Assembly: GCA_903860975.1 (NCBI GenBank)
Contig: CAIOSI010000021.1
Coordinates: 185,311 to 249,310, forward strand
Origin: an uncultured Alphaproteobacteria bacterium
GTDB lineage: Bacteria; Pseudomonadota; Alphaproteobacteria; Caulobacterales; Caulobacteraceae
DNA length: 64,000 bases
Direction: 5' to 3'
The notes under the pieces are model-generated. The model saw nothing but the letters and a program-made list of their open reading frames with translations. It made no database searches and was not told the DNA's origin. The translations under genes were made by a program, and so were the position numbers. Below are positions 46,169 through 54,244 of the stretch, piece after piece. How positions within the stretch are numbered: the stretch's first letter is position 1; every line of letters begins with the position of its first letter.

Positions 46169-47704
46169 TTAGACGCCAGGCTCGCCTTCCGCGTTGGCGA
46201 TTTCCCTCCCCCGCTGCAAGCGCAGCGCAAGGGCAATTTCGGCATGTCGCTTTCGGGTGATGCCATAGGACGCGAAGATCACCATCGAGGCCACAGCGAC
46301 CACCGCGGCAACGGGTCCCCAGACGAGAACCAGTCGGACCTGGACTGCGTGAGGCAGCAGTGCGCCGACCGTGTGGCCGATATCTTTCGGGAAGCGGATG
46401 AGGTCTAGGGCCACCCCCGCCAGCAGGACGCCAAGGCCGGTAGCTGCCTTGTTGGCAAAGCCAAGGCCTGCGAAATAGAGCCCTTCTCGTCGCCGCCCGA
46501 AGAGATGTTCGTGCTCATCGGCAGCGTCGGCCATCATCGAGGGATAGGCGATCGTGACGAAGCCGATTCCGATGCCAGCGACGAAGGAGTTGACTTGCAT
46601 GGGCGCGAGCGCGGCCTGCCCGATGGGGGTGTAGAGGCCCAGCAGCCAAGAACTTTGCATCACGAGCCAGTTGGCGATGAGCAGGGACAAGCCGAGCAGG
46701 ACCACGGTCTTCTTTTCCAATCGGCGTTGAATTATGGGCGCGCCGCCGACGCCCAGAAGAATACCGACGAGGAAGGCATAGGTGATGAACTGGATGTCTT
46801 CACTCTTCAGTCGCCACACGAAGATAAACGAATGGCTGTTGAGCGTGGCGTTCAGACCCTGAGCGACGTAGGTGATGACGGCTGACACAAAGAGCAGTCG
46901 GAAGGAGCGATTGGCGAAAATTTCGCCGACTTCGGCCGGGAGCCGCCGCCACATCGGGTGTCCGACTTGCTTAGGCTGTGGCAGTGACGCGGCGTAGCGG
47001 CTCACGCCCAGACAGCAAATGGTCATGCAGGTGAAAAGGATCGCCGCGACAGTCCAACCGAACCCCGGATATCCGTCCGCCCTCTGCAGCCCGCCGTTGG
47101 CGAAGAAGAACGAAAAGCCCAGGGCCGTGATCGCGGTCCCTGCCAAGATCCCAGCGACAGATCGGTAGACGACCACGCTGGTCCGCTCGGCGTAGTCCAT
47201 CGTCATTTCCGCACCCAGCGCGATGTACGGAACATTAAACAACGAGATGAAGCTGCGCGTCGCGACACTCATCAGGGTCAACCAGCCGAACAGAAGTGGA
47301 TCACTGAGGTGGGCTGGGGGCGAGAACAGCAGGCCGATCGAGACGGTTGTAAGCGGGACAGCCAAGATCATCAGGGGAAGCCGGCGGCCCAGCCGGGATT
47401 TGAGATTGTCTGACCAGGATCCGACCATTGGATCGACGAGCGCATCAAGCCCCAGGCCAACGGCTAAAGCCGCGCCGACGATCGCGCCCGGCAGACCAAG
47501 TACAGCTGTGTAGTAGAAAAATACGAACCCAATCGCCGTGTCGAAGCCTCCTGTCTGGGCGACCTGTCCCAGGCTGTAGAAGATTTTCTGCGCCACCGGT
47601 GGACGGGCCCCGCGGGTCTGGCCATCGCGTTCCTGCGCTTCGGCTCCCGTCAAATTGGCTGTGCTGAACTTGTCTCCGTCAGCGCTGGTTCTTGGTCTTT
47701 CCAT
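46169..47704 (-). CDS. GPH-type sugar:cation symporter (MelB-like)
   Basis: 511 residues with twelve membrane segments. Glycoside-pentoside-hexuronide family: KIFYSLGQVAQTGGFDTAIGFVF..., the DALVDPMVGSWSDNLKSRLGRR motif between segments 2 and 3 (22 residues, shown by its ends DALVDP and SRLGRR), and LFNVPYIALGAEMT. Imports a galactoside or other sugar with H+ or Na+. With the GH42 enzyme it would form a glycoside uptake and cleavage pair and may have replaced the broken MFS transporter at 40301. Confidence 0.9.
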   Translation of the reverse strand: MERPRTSADGDKFSTANLTGAEAQERDGQTRGARPPVAQKIFYSLGQVAQTGGFDTAIGFVFFYYTAVLGLPGAIVGAALAVGLGLDALVDPMVGSWSDNLKSRLGRRLPLMILAVPLTTVSIGLLFSPPAHLSDPLLFGWLTLMSVATRSFISLFNVPYIALGAEMTMDYAERTSVVVYRSVAGILAGTAITALGFSFFFANGGLQRADGYPGFGWTVAAILFTCMTICCLGVSRYAASLPQPKQVGHPMWRRLPAEVGEIFANRSFRLLFVSAVITYVAQGLNATLNSHSFIFVWRLKSEDIQFITYAFLVGILLGVGGAPIIQRRLEKKTVVLLGLSLLIANWLVMQSSWLLGLYTPIGQAALAPMQVNSFVAGIGIGFVTIAYPSMMADAADEHEHLFGRRREGLYFAGLGFANKAATGLGVLLAGVALDLIRFPKDIGHTVGALLPHAVQVRLVLVWGPVAAVVAVASMVIFASYGITRKRHAEIALALRLQRGREIANAEGEPGV

Positions 47705-48078
47705 CGCGCGCAGCCGCCCTCTAGGTTGGCGCAGCCGAACTCGACGCTTGCTGCACTCCCGTCCGATTTATTGACGATAGTTATAATAATTCGAATTGTG
47801 AGCAAGGCCAGATGGTTCCCGCAAAGTTGTGGCCATCGACTCCGGCGTCGTAAAGGCAAAATGGGAAAATTTCATTCGGCAGTTCTGGGGGTTTTCACTG
47901 GCGCAGCAACAGGTCATCCCGCTTGTCTAGACGCGACGCCTTGAGGCCCGGCGCATTCGGCCTGACCAAGGCTGGGCAGATCCTGGCCGAGCTTGCATTA
48001 CAATACTCACTGTGCGATCTGCGAAGTCCGTCCTGAAGGGCGGCGCTGATCCATTGGCTGCTATCGAGGAGACGCCCA
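47705..48078. other. Divergent regulatory region, symporter / CoA ligase
   Basis: 374 nt without a credible gene. Holds element copy B (47768-47789), the palindrome next to it, a GCTTGCATTA sequence at 47991 that resembles the recurring cluster element, and the ribosome-binding site GAGGAGA (48066-48072) of the ligase gene. Confidence 0.55.
47768..47789 (+). promoter_or_regulatory. 22-bp shared element, copy B
   Basis: Reads TTATTGACGATAGTT then ATAATAA on the plus strand; 20 of 22 positions equal copy A. It lies 64 nt upstream of the symporter start and in the divergent region shared with the CoA-ligase gene at 48079. A 10-bp palindrome AATTCGAATT (47788-47797) adjoins its right end. Confidence 0.6.
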
Positions 48079-49767
48079 TTGCGGCCAAGTCCGCCTGAAC
48101 GTGTCGCGGAGTACCGCCGCAGAGGTTGGTGGCAGGGTGAGACGGTTGACACCTTGTTTCGGCGCGGTGTCGCGGCCCGTGGTACCTCTGAGGCGCTGGT
48201 TGATCCGCCCAATCGCGAGGCTCTCGTCGGAACGGCTTCGCGCCGCATGACCTATGCGCAGACCAACGCTGCGGTGGACGCCTTGGCACAGGTGCTGGCC
48301 GGTCTTGGGGTCGGGCGCGGCGACGTGGTGGTCATCCAGTTGCCCAATCTGGTAGAGGGCGTCCTCGCCTTCCTCGCCTGCGCCCGCATGGGGGCGATCC
48401 TAAGCCCTGTCGCTATGGCCTATCGCGGCCACGAGCTGCGCCAGATCCTCCCGTCGGTAGCGCCGAAGGTTTATCTGACGGTCGCGACGTTCCACGGCTT
48501 TGATCACGCCGCGATGTTGGCCGAGCTACGGCAAGAGGGCGTCACCACGGCGCATCTCGTCACCTTGGGTGACGCAGCCCCGCCCGGTGCCGTCGCGCTC
48601 GATCCACTGATGGCGACGGCAAGCGGAGAGGCCTTCCAAACGCCCGTTAATCTCGACGCGTGCGAGGCACTTACGGTCTGCTGGACTTCGGGTACAGAAG
48701 CCATGCCGAAAGGCGTGCCGCGGCATCACGATCACTGGGTGGTGAACGGCGAAGCGCTCGTGGAAGCGGCGGGGCTTCGGCCCGGCGACACGATCCTCAA
48801 CCCCTTCCCACTGATCAACATCGCCGCGATCGGCGGCATGGTGATGACTTGGCTCGTCTGCCAGGGGCGTTTGGTGCAACATCATCCGTTCGACCTGCCG
48901 ATTTTCCTGGCGCAGCTTCAGGACGAGCAGGTCGCTTATACCGTTGCGCCGCCGGCGGTGCTGAACATGCTGCTGCAAAACGAGGTCCTGCTCTCGGCGG
49001 CTGATCTTTCCAAGCTACGCTGCCTGGGCTCGGGCTCGGCGCCGCTGGCGCCTTGGATGGTGAAGGGCTGGCAGGACCGCCATGGCGTCACGGTGATGAA
49101 CGTTTTCGGCTCAAACGAAGGCACGTCGTTGTTTTCTACGGGCGAGGCGATCCCCGATCCGGAACAACGCGCGCGGTATTTTCCGCGGTTTGGGGCGCGC
49201 GGGATCAACTGGCCAGCGCAATTTCCGGCCAAGATCAGCACCCGCCTCGTTGACCCTGACACTGAACAAGAGATCGTCGAGCCGGGTGCCCAGGGGGAAT
49301 TGCGTATCGCCGGCGCCATGACCTTCGATGGCTACTGGAAGGCCCCGGAGTTGAGCGTTGCAGCCTTCGATGCTGAGGGCTATTTCCGGACGGGCGATCT
49401 CTTCGAGATTGCACCCGAGGCGCACGAACGGTTCTACAGCTTCGTCGGGCGCTGCAAGGAAATCATCATCCGGGGCGGCCAGAACATTTCGCCCGCGGAA
49501 CTCGACGTGATGATCGAAAGCCATCCCAAGGTGCGCGAAGCCAGTTGTGTCGCCTATCCGGACGAGCGTCTGGGCGAGCGTGTCTGCGCCGTGGTCGTCC
49601 CTCGCGCGGGCGAGGCGCTGACCCTTGAGGATATTTGCCGACACCTGAGCGACCAGGACATCGCCACATTCAAGTTGCCGGAGAAACTTCGACTGGTGGA
49701 GGCTTTGCCGCGCAATCCCCTTGGCAAGGTCCTGCGCCGCGAGCTCGGTGCGGTGGCTCGGACCTGA
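48079..49767 (+). CDS. Acyl-CoA synthetase (ANL superfamily)
   Basis: 562 residues, start TTG at 48079 with GAGGAGA 6 nt upstream. AMP-forming ligase: P-loop TVCWTSGTEAMPKGVP, FGSNEGTS aromatic/adenine motif, YFRTGDLFEI, GRCKEIIIRGGQNISPAE hinge, and catalytic lysine in NPLGKVLRREL. Closest in layout to cyclohexanecarboxylate- and 2,3-dihydroxybenzoate-type ligases. Activates a free acid to its CoA thioester at the entry of the downstream cluster. Confidence 0.92.
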   Translation: MRPSPPERVAEYRRRGWWQGETVDTLFRRGVAARGTSEALVDPPNREALVGTASRRMTYAQTNAAVDALAQVLAGLGVGRGDVVVIQLPNLVEGVLAFLACARMGAILSPVAMAYRGHELRQILPSVAPKVYLTVATFHGFDHAAMLAELRQEGVTTAHLVTLGDAAPPGAVALDPLMATASGEAFQTPVNLDACEALTVCWTSGTEAMPKGVPRHHDHWVVNGEALVEAAGLRPGDTILNPFPLINIAAIGGMVMTWLVCQGRLVQHHPFDLPIFLAQLQDEQVAYTVAPPAVLNMLLQNEVLLSAADLSKLRCLGSGSAPLAPWMVKGWQDRHGVTVMNVFGSNEGTSLFSTGEAIPDPEQRARYFPRFGARGINWPAQFPAKISTRLVDPDTEQEIVEPGAQGELRIAGAMTFDGYWKAPELSVAAFDAEGYFRTGDLFEIAPEAHERFYSFVGRCKEIIIRGGQNISPAELDVMIESHPKVREASCVAYPDERLGERVCAVVVPRAGEALTLEDICRHLSDQDIATFKLPEKLRLVEALPRNPLGKVLRRELGAVART

Positions 49768-49815
49768 TCGATCTGGAGCCGACGCGCCGCCGAGGCGACC
49801 TTTTTCGGATTGCAA

Positions 49816-49842
49816 CTTGCGGAACCGGTCGGGTTCCGCAAG
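49816..49842. promoter_or_regulatory. Perfect 11-bp inverted repeat before the HxlR gene
   Basis: CTTGCGGAACC at 49816-49826 and GGTTCCGCAAG at 49832-49842, loop GGTCG. It lies 48 nt after the ligase stop and 32 nt before the tandem HxlR gene. No T-run follows on either strand, so it is more likely an operator or attenuating hairpin than a terminator. Autoregulation by the HxlR protein is possible. Confidence 0.6.
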
Positions 49843-49873
49843 GCTTAAGCGATCGCCCCGAAGGCGCTGAACA

Positions 49874-50824
49874 GTGACCCCCCCGATGCCTACGCGTAAT
49901 CTGATCCGCACCTGTTCGATCTGGCGGGCGCTGGAAGTGGTGGGCGACACCTCCGTCCTGCTGATCGTCCAGGCGGCTTGGATCGGCGCGCGGCGTTTCG
50001 ATGAGTTCCGCACACGGACGGGCCTGCTTCAGACGCTGCTCAGTAACCGGCTTAAACGCCTGGTGGCGGCCGGCGTCTTTGAGAAGGTGATCTATAGCCG
50101 CTCGCCCCCGCGGTTCGAGTATCGCTTAACAGGCAAGGGACGTGACCTCTACTGGCCGGCGCTGATGATGCTGCGCTGGGAGCGCCGATGGGCGACACCG
50201 GAAGGGCGGCTCAAGCTGAAACTGCGCCATAGCATCTGCGGTCACGTGTTTGAGCCGGTTCCGACCTGCCTGTGCTGCGGCGACGAGATCAATGCCCGCC
50301 AGGTGGACTGGACCGAAGGCCCCGGCGTGGGCTGGATGGCGCCGCGCTACAGCCGCCGCCGCCAGCAGCGCAGCGCGGCCGAAGCGGCCTCGGGACTGAT
50401 GGTCGAGGTCGCCCAGATTACAGGTGACCGGTGGGCGAGCCTTGTGCTGCGCTCGATTTTCACGGGACGGCGCCGCTACGATGAAATCCATCGCGACACG
50501 GCTATGGCCACGAACATCCTGTCCGAACGACTGAGCTGGCTGGCGGCTCAAGGTGTCATCCGGGCCCATGAACTGGGCGGCCGGCGGTTCGAATACCGCC
50601 TCACCGAAAAGGGCATCGACTATTACCCGGTGCTGCTGATGCTGCTGCAATGGGGCGATAAATACTACGTCTCGCCAGAGGGCCCGCCGCTGCTGCTGCG
50701 CCACAGGGCTGACGGCCACGACCTGGAGCCCGCCGTGACCTGTTCCTGCTGCGGCCAGCCGGTAGAGCCCCACCAGGTCACGTTCGAAGTGATCGACGTC
50801 ACGGCGGCCGTCGCGCCCGCTTAG
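49874..50824 (+). CDS. Tandem HxlR-type regulator with two zinc ribbons (copy 1)
   Basis: 316 residues from GTG at 49874 (ATG at 49886 is an alternative). Two complete HxlR winged-helix units in one chain: unit 1 about residues 10-100 (IWRALEVVGDTSVLLIVQAA, FDEFRTRTGLLQTLLSNRL, RFEYRLTGKGRDLY) and unit 2 about 172-260 (ITGDRWASLVLRSIFTGRRR, ATNILSERLSWLAAQGVI, RFEYRLTEKGIDYY). Each is followed by a short ribbon: HSICGHVFEPVPTCLCCGD and HRADGHDLEPAVTCSCCG. HxlR proteins normally dimerise from single-unit chains; here duplication would let one chain cover both half-sites. Paralogue at 58778. Confidence 0.9.
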   Translation: MTPPMPTRNLIRTCSIWRALEVVGDTSVLLIVQAAWIGARRFDEFRTRTGLLQTLLSNRLKRLVAAGVFEKVIYSRSPPRFEYRLTGKGRDLYWPALMMLRWERRWATPEGRLKLKLRHSICGHVFEPVPTCLCCGDEINARQVDWTEGPGVGWMAPRYSRRRQQRSAAEAASGLMVEVAQITGDRWASLVLRSIFTGRRRYDEIHRDTAMATNILSERLSWLAAQGVIRAHELGGRRFEYRLTEKGIDYYPVLLMLLQWGDKYYVSPEGPPLLLRHRADGHDLEPAVTCSCCGQPVEPHQVTFEVIDVTAAVAPA

Positions 50825-50845
50825 GGGCCGTCGTTTCGGGCGGTA

Positions 50846-50855
50846 ACTTTCATAA
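50846..50855 (+). promoter_or_regulatory. Cluster element, site 1 (ACTTTCATAA)
   Basis: 42 nt upstream of the DapB-like gene. Matches the recurring ACTTkyATAr element; followed by CGATACC. It includes a CATAAC -10-like hexamer, but no conserved -35 lies at 16-18 nt. Confidence 0.5.
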
Positions 50856-50897
50856 CGATACCTAATCGGCTACGCTGGCTCCCCATCAGGGGGTAGT

Positions 50898-51953
50898 ATG
50901 AAGTACCGAGTCATCCAGTGGGCCACAGGGGCCATGGGCAAGACCTGTCTGCGGGCGGTGATCGACCATCCCGCGATGGAGCTTGTGGGTCTCTACGTCT
51001 ACGGGCCGGACAAGGCCGGGCGCGATGCCGGCGACATCGCCCGGCGGGCGCCGACGGGGGTGGTCGCCACAAGCGACGTGGACGCGATCGTGGCCCTGCA
51101 GGCTGATGTGGTGATCCACGCCGGGCGTCTGGCGCCGCCCTATGGCTCGCACGATGCGGATATCCTGAAGCTGCTGGCCTCGGGCAAGAATGTCATCAGC
51201 ATCAACGGCTACAGCTGCCCGCGACACTGGGGCGGCGAGCGGCTCGCAGCTCTTGAAGCGGCATGCGCAAAGGGCAGATCGACCCTGATGGCGGCTGGGC
51301 TCAATCCGGGCTTCGCTGGCGAGCAGATCGCCGTGGTGGCCAGCGGCGTCTGCAGCGAGCTTGACTATATTGAAGTGGTGGAGAGCGTTGATTGCCGGGC
51401 AATCCGAAGTCCTGACTACGTGTTTCGGATCTTGGGCTTTGGGGAAGATCCGTCGCAGGTCGATCCAAATGATCCGTCCTGGGGCCCCGCGGCATCCCTG
51501 AACGGCATGTACGCCGAGGTTCTGGCGGCCATGGCCGAACACCTGGGGCTCAAGCTGGATCGGATCGATACCGATCACGTCATACGCCCGGCTACTGAGG
51601 ACCTGCAGGTCAGCGCTGGCCTGATCGCGCGTGGGGCAATCAGCCACGTGAACTGGCGCTGGCGTGGCATAGTGGCCGGCGCGCCGAAGCTGAGCATGTC
51701 GATCCACTGGTATATGGAGCCCGCCCACCTTTCGCAGTCCGATCCGCCGCTGTGGCAGATCCACGTGGCGGGACGGCCGGGCGTGAAGCTCACGCTAGAC
51801 CTGGAAAAGCGCCCGCAGGACACGACGGCGACCTCTGCCGAGCAGCTTGGTGTGGCCGGAGTGGTGATCAATACCATTCCCCTCGTCTGCGCCGCTCCGC
51901 CCGGCGTCGCCACCCGGCCGCTGGCGACCCCGTTTCACGCCATGGTTCCTTGA
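50898..51953 (+). CDS. DapB-like NAD(P)-dependent dehydrogenase
   Basis: 351 residues. N-terminal Rossmann domain of the dihydrodipicolinate-reductase type (VIQWATGAMGKTCLRAVIDH, residues 5-24) and a catalytic domain with ISINGYSCPRHWGG and AAGLNPGFAGEQIAVVASG. Related to 2,4-diaminopentanoate dehydrogenase-like proteins found in steroid and terpenoid catabolic loci of actinobacteria and sphingomonads. The substrate is unknown; a keto- or amino-acid-type oxidation is likely. Confidence 0.85.
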   Translation: MKYRVIQWATGAMGKTCLRAVIDHPAMELVGLYVYGPDKAGRDAGDIARRAPTGVVATSDVDAIVALQADVVIHAGRLAPPYGSHDADILKLLASGKNVISINGYSCPRHWGGERLAALEAACAKGRSTLMAAGLNPGFAGEQIAVVASGVCSELDYIEVVESVDCRAIRSPDYVFRILGFGEDPSQVDPNDPSWGPAASLNGMYAEVLAAMAEHLGLKLDRIDTDHVIRPATEDLQVSAGLIARGAISHVNWRWRGIVAGAPKLSMSIHWYMEPAHLSQSDPPLWQIHVAGRPGVKLTLDLEKRPQDTTATSAEQLGVAGVVINTIPLVCAAPPGVATRPLATPFHAMVP

Positions 51954-51974
51954 TTTCAACGCGCCCTGGCATTC

Positions 51975-51984
51975 ACTTTCATAA
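51975..51984 (+). promoter_or_regulatory. Cluster element, site 2 (ACTTTCATAA)
   Basis: 38 nt upstream of the SDR gene at 52023. Identical 10-mer to site 1, followed 4 nt later by a second near copy (ACTTTCTTAT at 51988) and overlapping an 11-bp palindrome TTCATAATGAA. Confidence 0.5.
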
Positions 51985-52022
51985 TGAACTTTCTTATGGA
52001 TCATTGCGTTTCAGGAGACAAA

Positions 52023-52946
52023 ATGGCGACGCTGGACGCAAGGGGTGAGACGCCTGAGCGGGCGCAGAGCCTTCGGGAACGTGTGGTCATCGTCACGGGC
52101 GCGGGCAAGGGTCTGGGCCGGGCCTACGCCCTCGATCTGGCGGCGCGCGGCGCAAGCGTGGTCGTCAACAATCGATGGACTGACCGCGATCAGCCGTCCA
52201 GCGCCGAGGCCGTGGCCGCTGAGATCTGCGACGGGGGCGGCCGGGCCGTCGCCAATTTCGCCCCGGCCGAGGATCCTGATAGCGGCACGGTGTTGGTCGC
52301 CCAGGCCTTGGCCGCGTTCGGCCGGCTTGACGCGGTGGTTTCCAACGCTGGCGTGCCGGAGACCTTGCGCCTGCACCGCCAAACGCCGGAAGGGTTCCGG
52401 CGGATTTTTGATATCAACTTTTTCGGCGCGCTCCACTTGGTCCAAGCGGCCTGGCCGGCGCTCTGTGCCGCCCCTGCAGGCCGGATCGTGGTCAGCGCCT
52501 CATCTGCCGGCCTGCACGGTGGCGACGGCATGGCGGCCTACGCCTCGTCGAAGGCGGCGCTGATTGGTCTGGTTCGGGGCCTGGCGGTCGAAGGGCGCGC
52601 GCGCGACGTAATGATCAACGCCATCGCGCCCTACGCGGTAACCGCCATGACCCAGCAGCATCTGGGCCCTGGCCTCGCCGAGCGAATGGACCCGGCCGCA
52701 GTCGCTCCCCTGGTGTCCTGGCTGGTCAGTAAGGCCTGCGACGTTAGCGGACAGACTCTGGTGTGCGGCGGCGGGCGCCTGCGGGCCGCCTTTGCCGTTG
52801 AGGGTGCCCCAGTCGAGACCCTCGACGATCAGATCGGGGACGCCGTGCACGCCGCGCTTGGGGCCGAGCCCCGCGAGACTTACGGCGATGCCCACCAGGC
52901 CTTCGCGGCGTTCATGGATGGCCGGCCGACCCTTGCCCCAACCTGA
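52023..52946 (+). CDS. SDR dehydrogenase (HSD17B4/MFE-type)
   Basis: 307 residues from MATLDARG with AGGAGA upstream; a TTG-headed frame from 51984 overlaps the promoter element. Classical SDR: TGAGKGLG cofactor loop, SNAG, catalytic Ser in VSASSAG and YASSK. Longer than simple SDRs (about 300 residues) like the (3R)-hydroxyacyl-CoA dehydrogenase unit of multifunctional enzyme type 2. Fits a beta-oxidation hydroxyacyl-CoA step ahead of the thiolase. Confidence 0.9.
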   Translation: MATLDARGETPERAQSLRERVVIVTGAGKGLGRAYALDLAARGASVVVNNRWTDRDQPSSAEAVAAEICDGGGRAVANFAPAEDPDSGTVLVAQALAAFGRLDAVVSNAGVPETLRLHRQTPEGFRRIFDINFFGALHLVQAAWPALCAAPAGRIVVSASSAGLHGGDGMAAYASSKAALIGLVRGLAVEGRARDVMINAIAPYAVTAMTQQHLGPGLAERMDPAAVAPLVSWLVSKACDVSGQTLVCGGGRLRAAFAVEGAPVETLDDQIGDAVHAALGAEPRETYGDAHQAFAAFMDGRPTLAPT

Positions 52947-52972
52947 AGCCCGCGCTTGGCGCGCCTCGATTC

Positions 52973-52982
52973 ACTTGTATAA
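52973..52982 (+). promoter_or_regulatory. Cluster element, site 3 (ACTTGTATAA)
   Basis: 39 nt upstream of the thiolase gene, followed by TCGGACTGAC. The downstream ACTGAC is shared with sites 4 and 5. Contains a perfect TATAAT (52978-52983) with CTTGGC 17 nt before it, so it may coincide with a promoter. Confidence 0.55.
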
Positions 52983-53021
52983 TCGGACTGACCCGGCCGG
53001 CTCCGGGATTGCGAGGACGAC

Positions 53022-54242
53022 ATGACCTACATTATTGGCGGCTGGCAGAGTGACTTTGCGACCAACTGGGCGCGAAAGGGCATGGAGTTCGCAGACGCCT
53101 TCTCCGAGGTGATCGGCGAGGGTCTGGATGCGGTCGGCCTCGAAGCCCGGGACGTCGAGACCGGGCATGTGGGCAATTTCGTTGGCGACCTCTTCGCCGG
53201 ACAGGGATTGCTCGGCGGCTTCTTCGGCCTGGTACATCCAGACTTCGACGGCTTGCCGACGGCTCGGCACGAGGCGGCCTGCGCCTCAGGCAGCGTCGCC
53301 ATACTTGCCGCGACCGCCGAGATCGAGGCGGGGCGCTACGATCTCGCCTGCGTGGTCGGAATGGAGCAGATGCGCAACGTTAGCGGCCAACAGGCGGCCG
53401 AGAACCTCGGGGCTGCAGCCTGGGCTGGACATGAGTTCGGGGACGCCACCTTCCTTTGGCCTCGGGCCTTCTCCGACCTGGCAGAAGAGTATGAGCGCCG
53501 CTACGGCCTGAAGTACGAGCACCTGATGCGCATCGCCGAGGTGAACTTCGCAAACGCCAAGCGCAATCCGAATGCCCAGACCCGCGAATGGGCGTTCAAT
53601 GACAAGAGCTTCACCGCCGACGACGAGGCCAATCCGGTGGTCGAGGGGCGCACCCGCAAGCAGGACTGTGGCCAGGTGACGGACGGTGCCGCCGTAGTCT
53701 TTTTGGCTTCGCCGAAGCGAGCTGCCGAATACGCCGCAACGCATGGCGTGCCGCTCGAGAGCCTGCCGCGCATCAAGGGCTGGGGTCACCGCTCGGCACC
53801 GATTTCCTACGCGGCCAAGATCCGCGCCAGCCAGGGCAAGGACTATGTCTTCCCGCAGGTCCGCCGCGCGATCGAGGATGCCCGCGCCCGAGCCGGGATC
53901 ACGGATATCCAGCAGATCGACACGGTGGAGACCCACGACTGCTTCACTGCCACCGAATATATGGCCATCGATCACCTGGGTCTTACCGCCCCCGGCGAGG
54001 CCTGGAAGGCGATCGAGGACGGCTCAATCGAGATCGGTGGGCGTCTGCCGATCAATCCTTCCGGTGGCTTGATCGGACTGGGCCACCCGGTAGGTGCCAC
54101 CGGCGTGCGCATGGCGCTGGACGCCTTCAAGCAGGTGACCGGCGCGGCTGGCGACTATCAGGTGGAGGGTGCCAAGACCTGCCAGACCCTGAACATCGGG
54201 GGCTCTACGACTACGACGGTCAGCTTGATCGTCGGCGTCTGA
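53022..54242 (+). CDS. Thiolase (acetyl-CoA acetyltransferase, SCP2-type)
   Basis: 406 residues, AGGA before the ATG. Thiolase fold: nucleophile Cys87 in EAACASGS, histidine in VETHDCFTATE, GLGHPVGATG and the C-terminal KTCQTLNIGGST. The long substrate loop and the N-terminal MTYIIGGWQ opening fit SCP2-type thiolases used for bulky acyl-CoAs. Presumably releases acetyl- or propionyl-CoA from a ring-derived thioester. The next gene starts 2 nt after its stop. Confidence 0.92.
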   Translation: MTYIIGGWQSDFATNWARKGMEFADAFSEVIGEGLDAVGLEARDVETGHVGNFVGDLFAGQGLLGGFFGLVHPDFDGLPTARHEAACASGSVAILAATAEIEAGRYDLACVVGMEQMRNVSGQQAAENLGAAAWAGHEFGDATFLWPRAFSDLAEEYERRYGLKYEHLMRIAEVNFANAKRNPNAQTREWAFNDKSFTADDEANPVVEGRTRKQDCGQVTDGAAVVFLASPKRAAEYAATHGVPLESLPRIKGWGHRSAPISYAAKIRASQGKDYVFPQVRRAIEDARARAGITDIQQIDTVETHDCFTATEYMAIDHLGLTAPGEAWKAIEDGSIEIGGRLPINPSGGLIGLGHPVGATGVRMALDAFKQVTGAAGDYQVEGAKTCQTLNIGGSTTTTVSLIVGV

Positions 54243-54244
54243 TT

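Noticed and set aside
44748..46172. 474-codon plus-strand open frame
   Set aside because: Antisense to the aldo-keto reductase and PhyH genes, both of which have full catalytic motifs.
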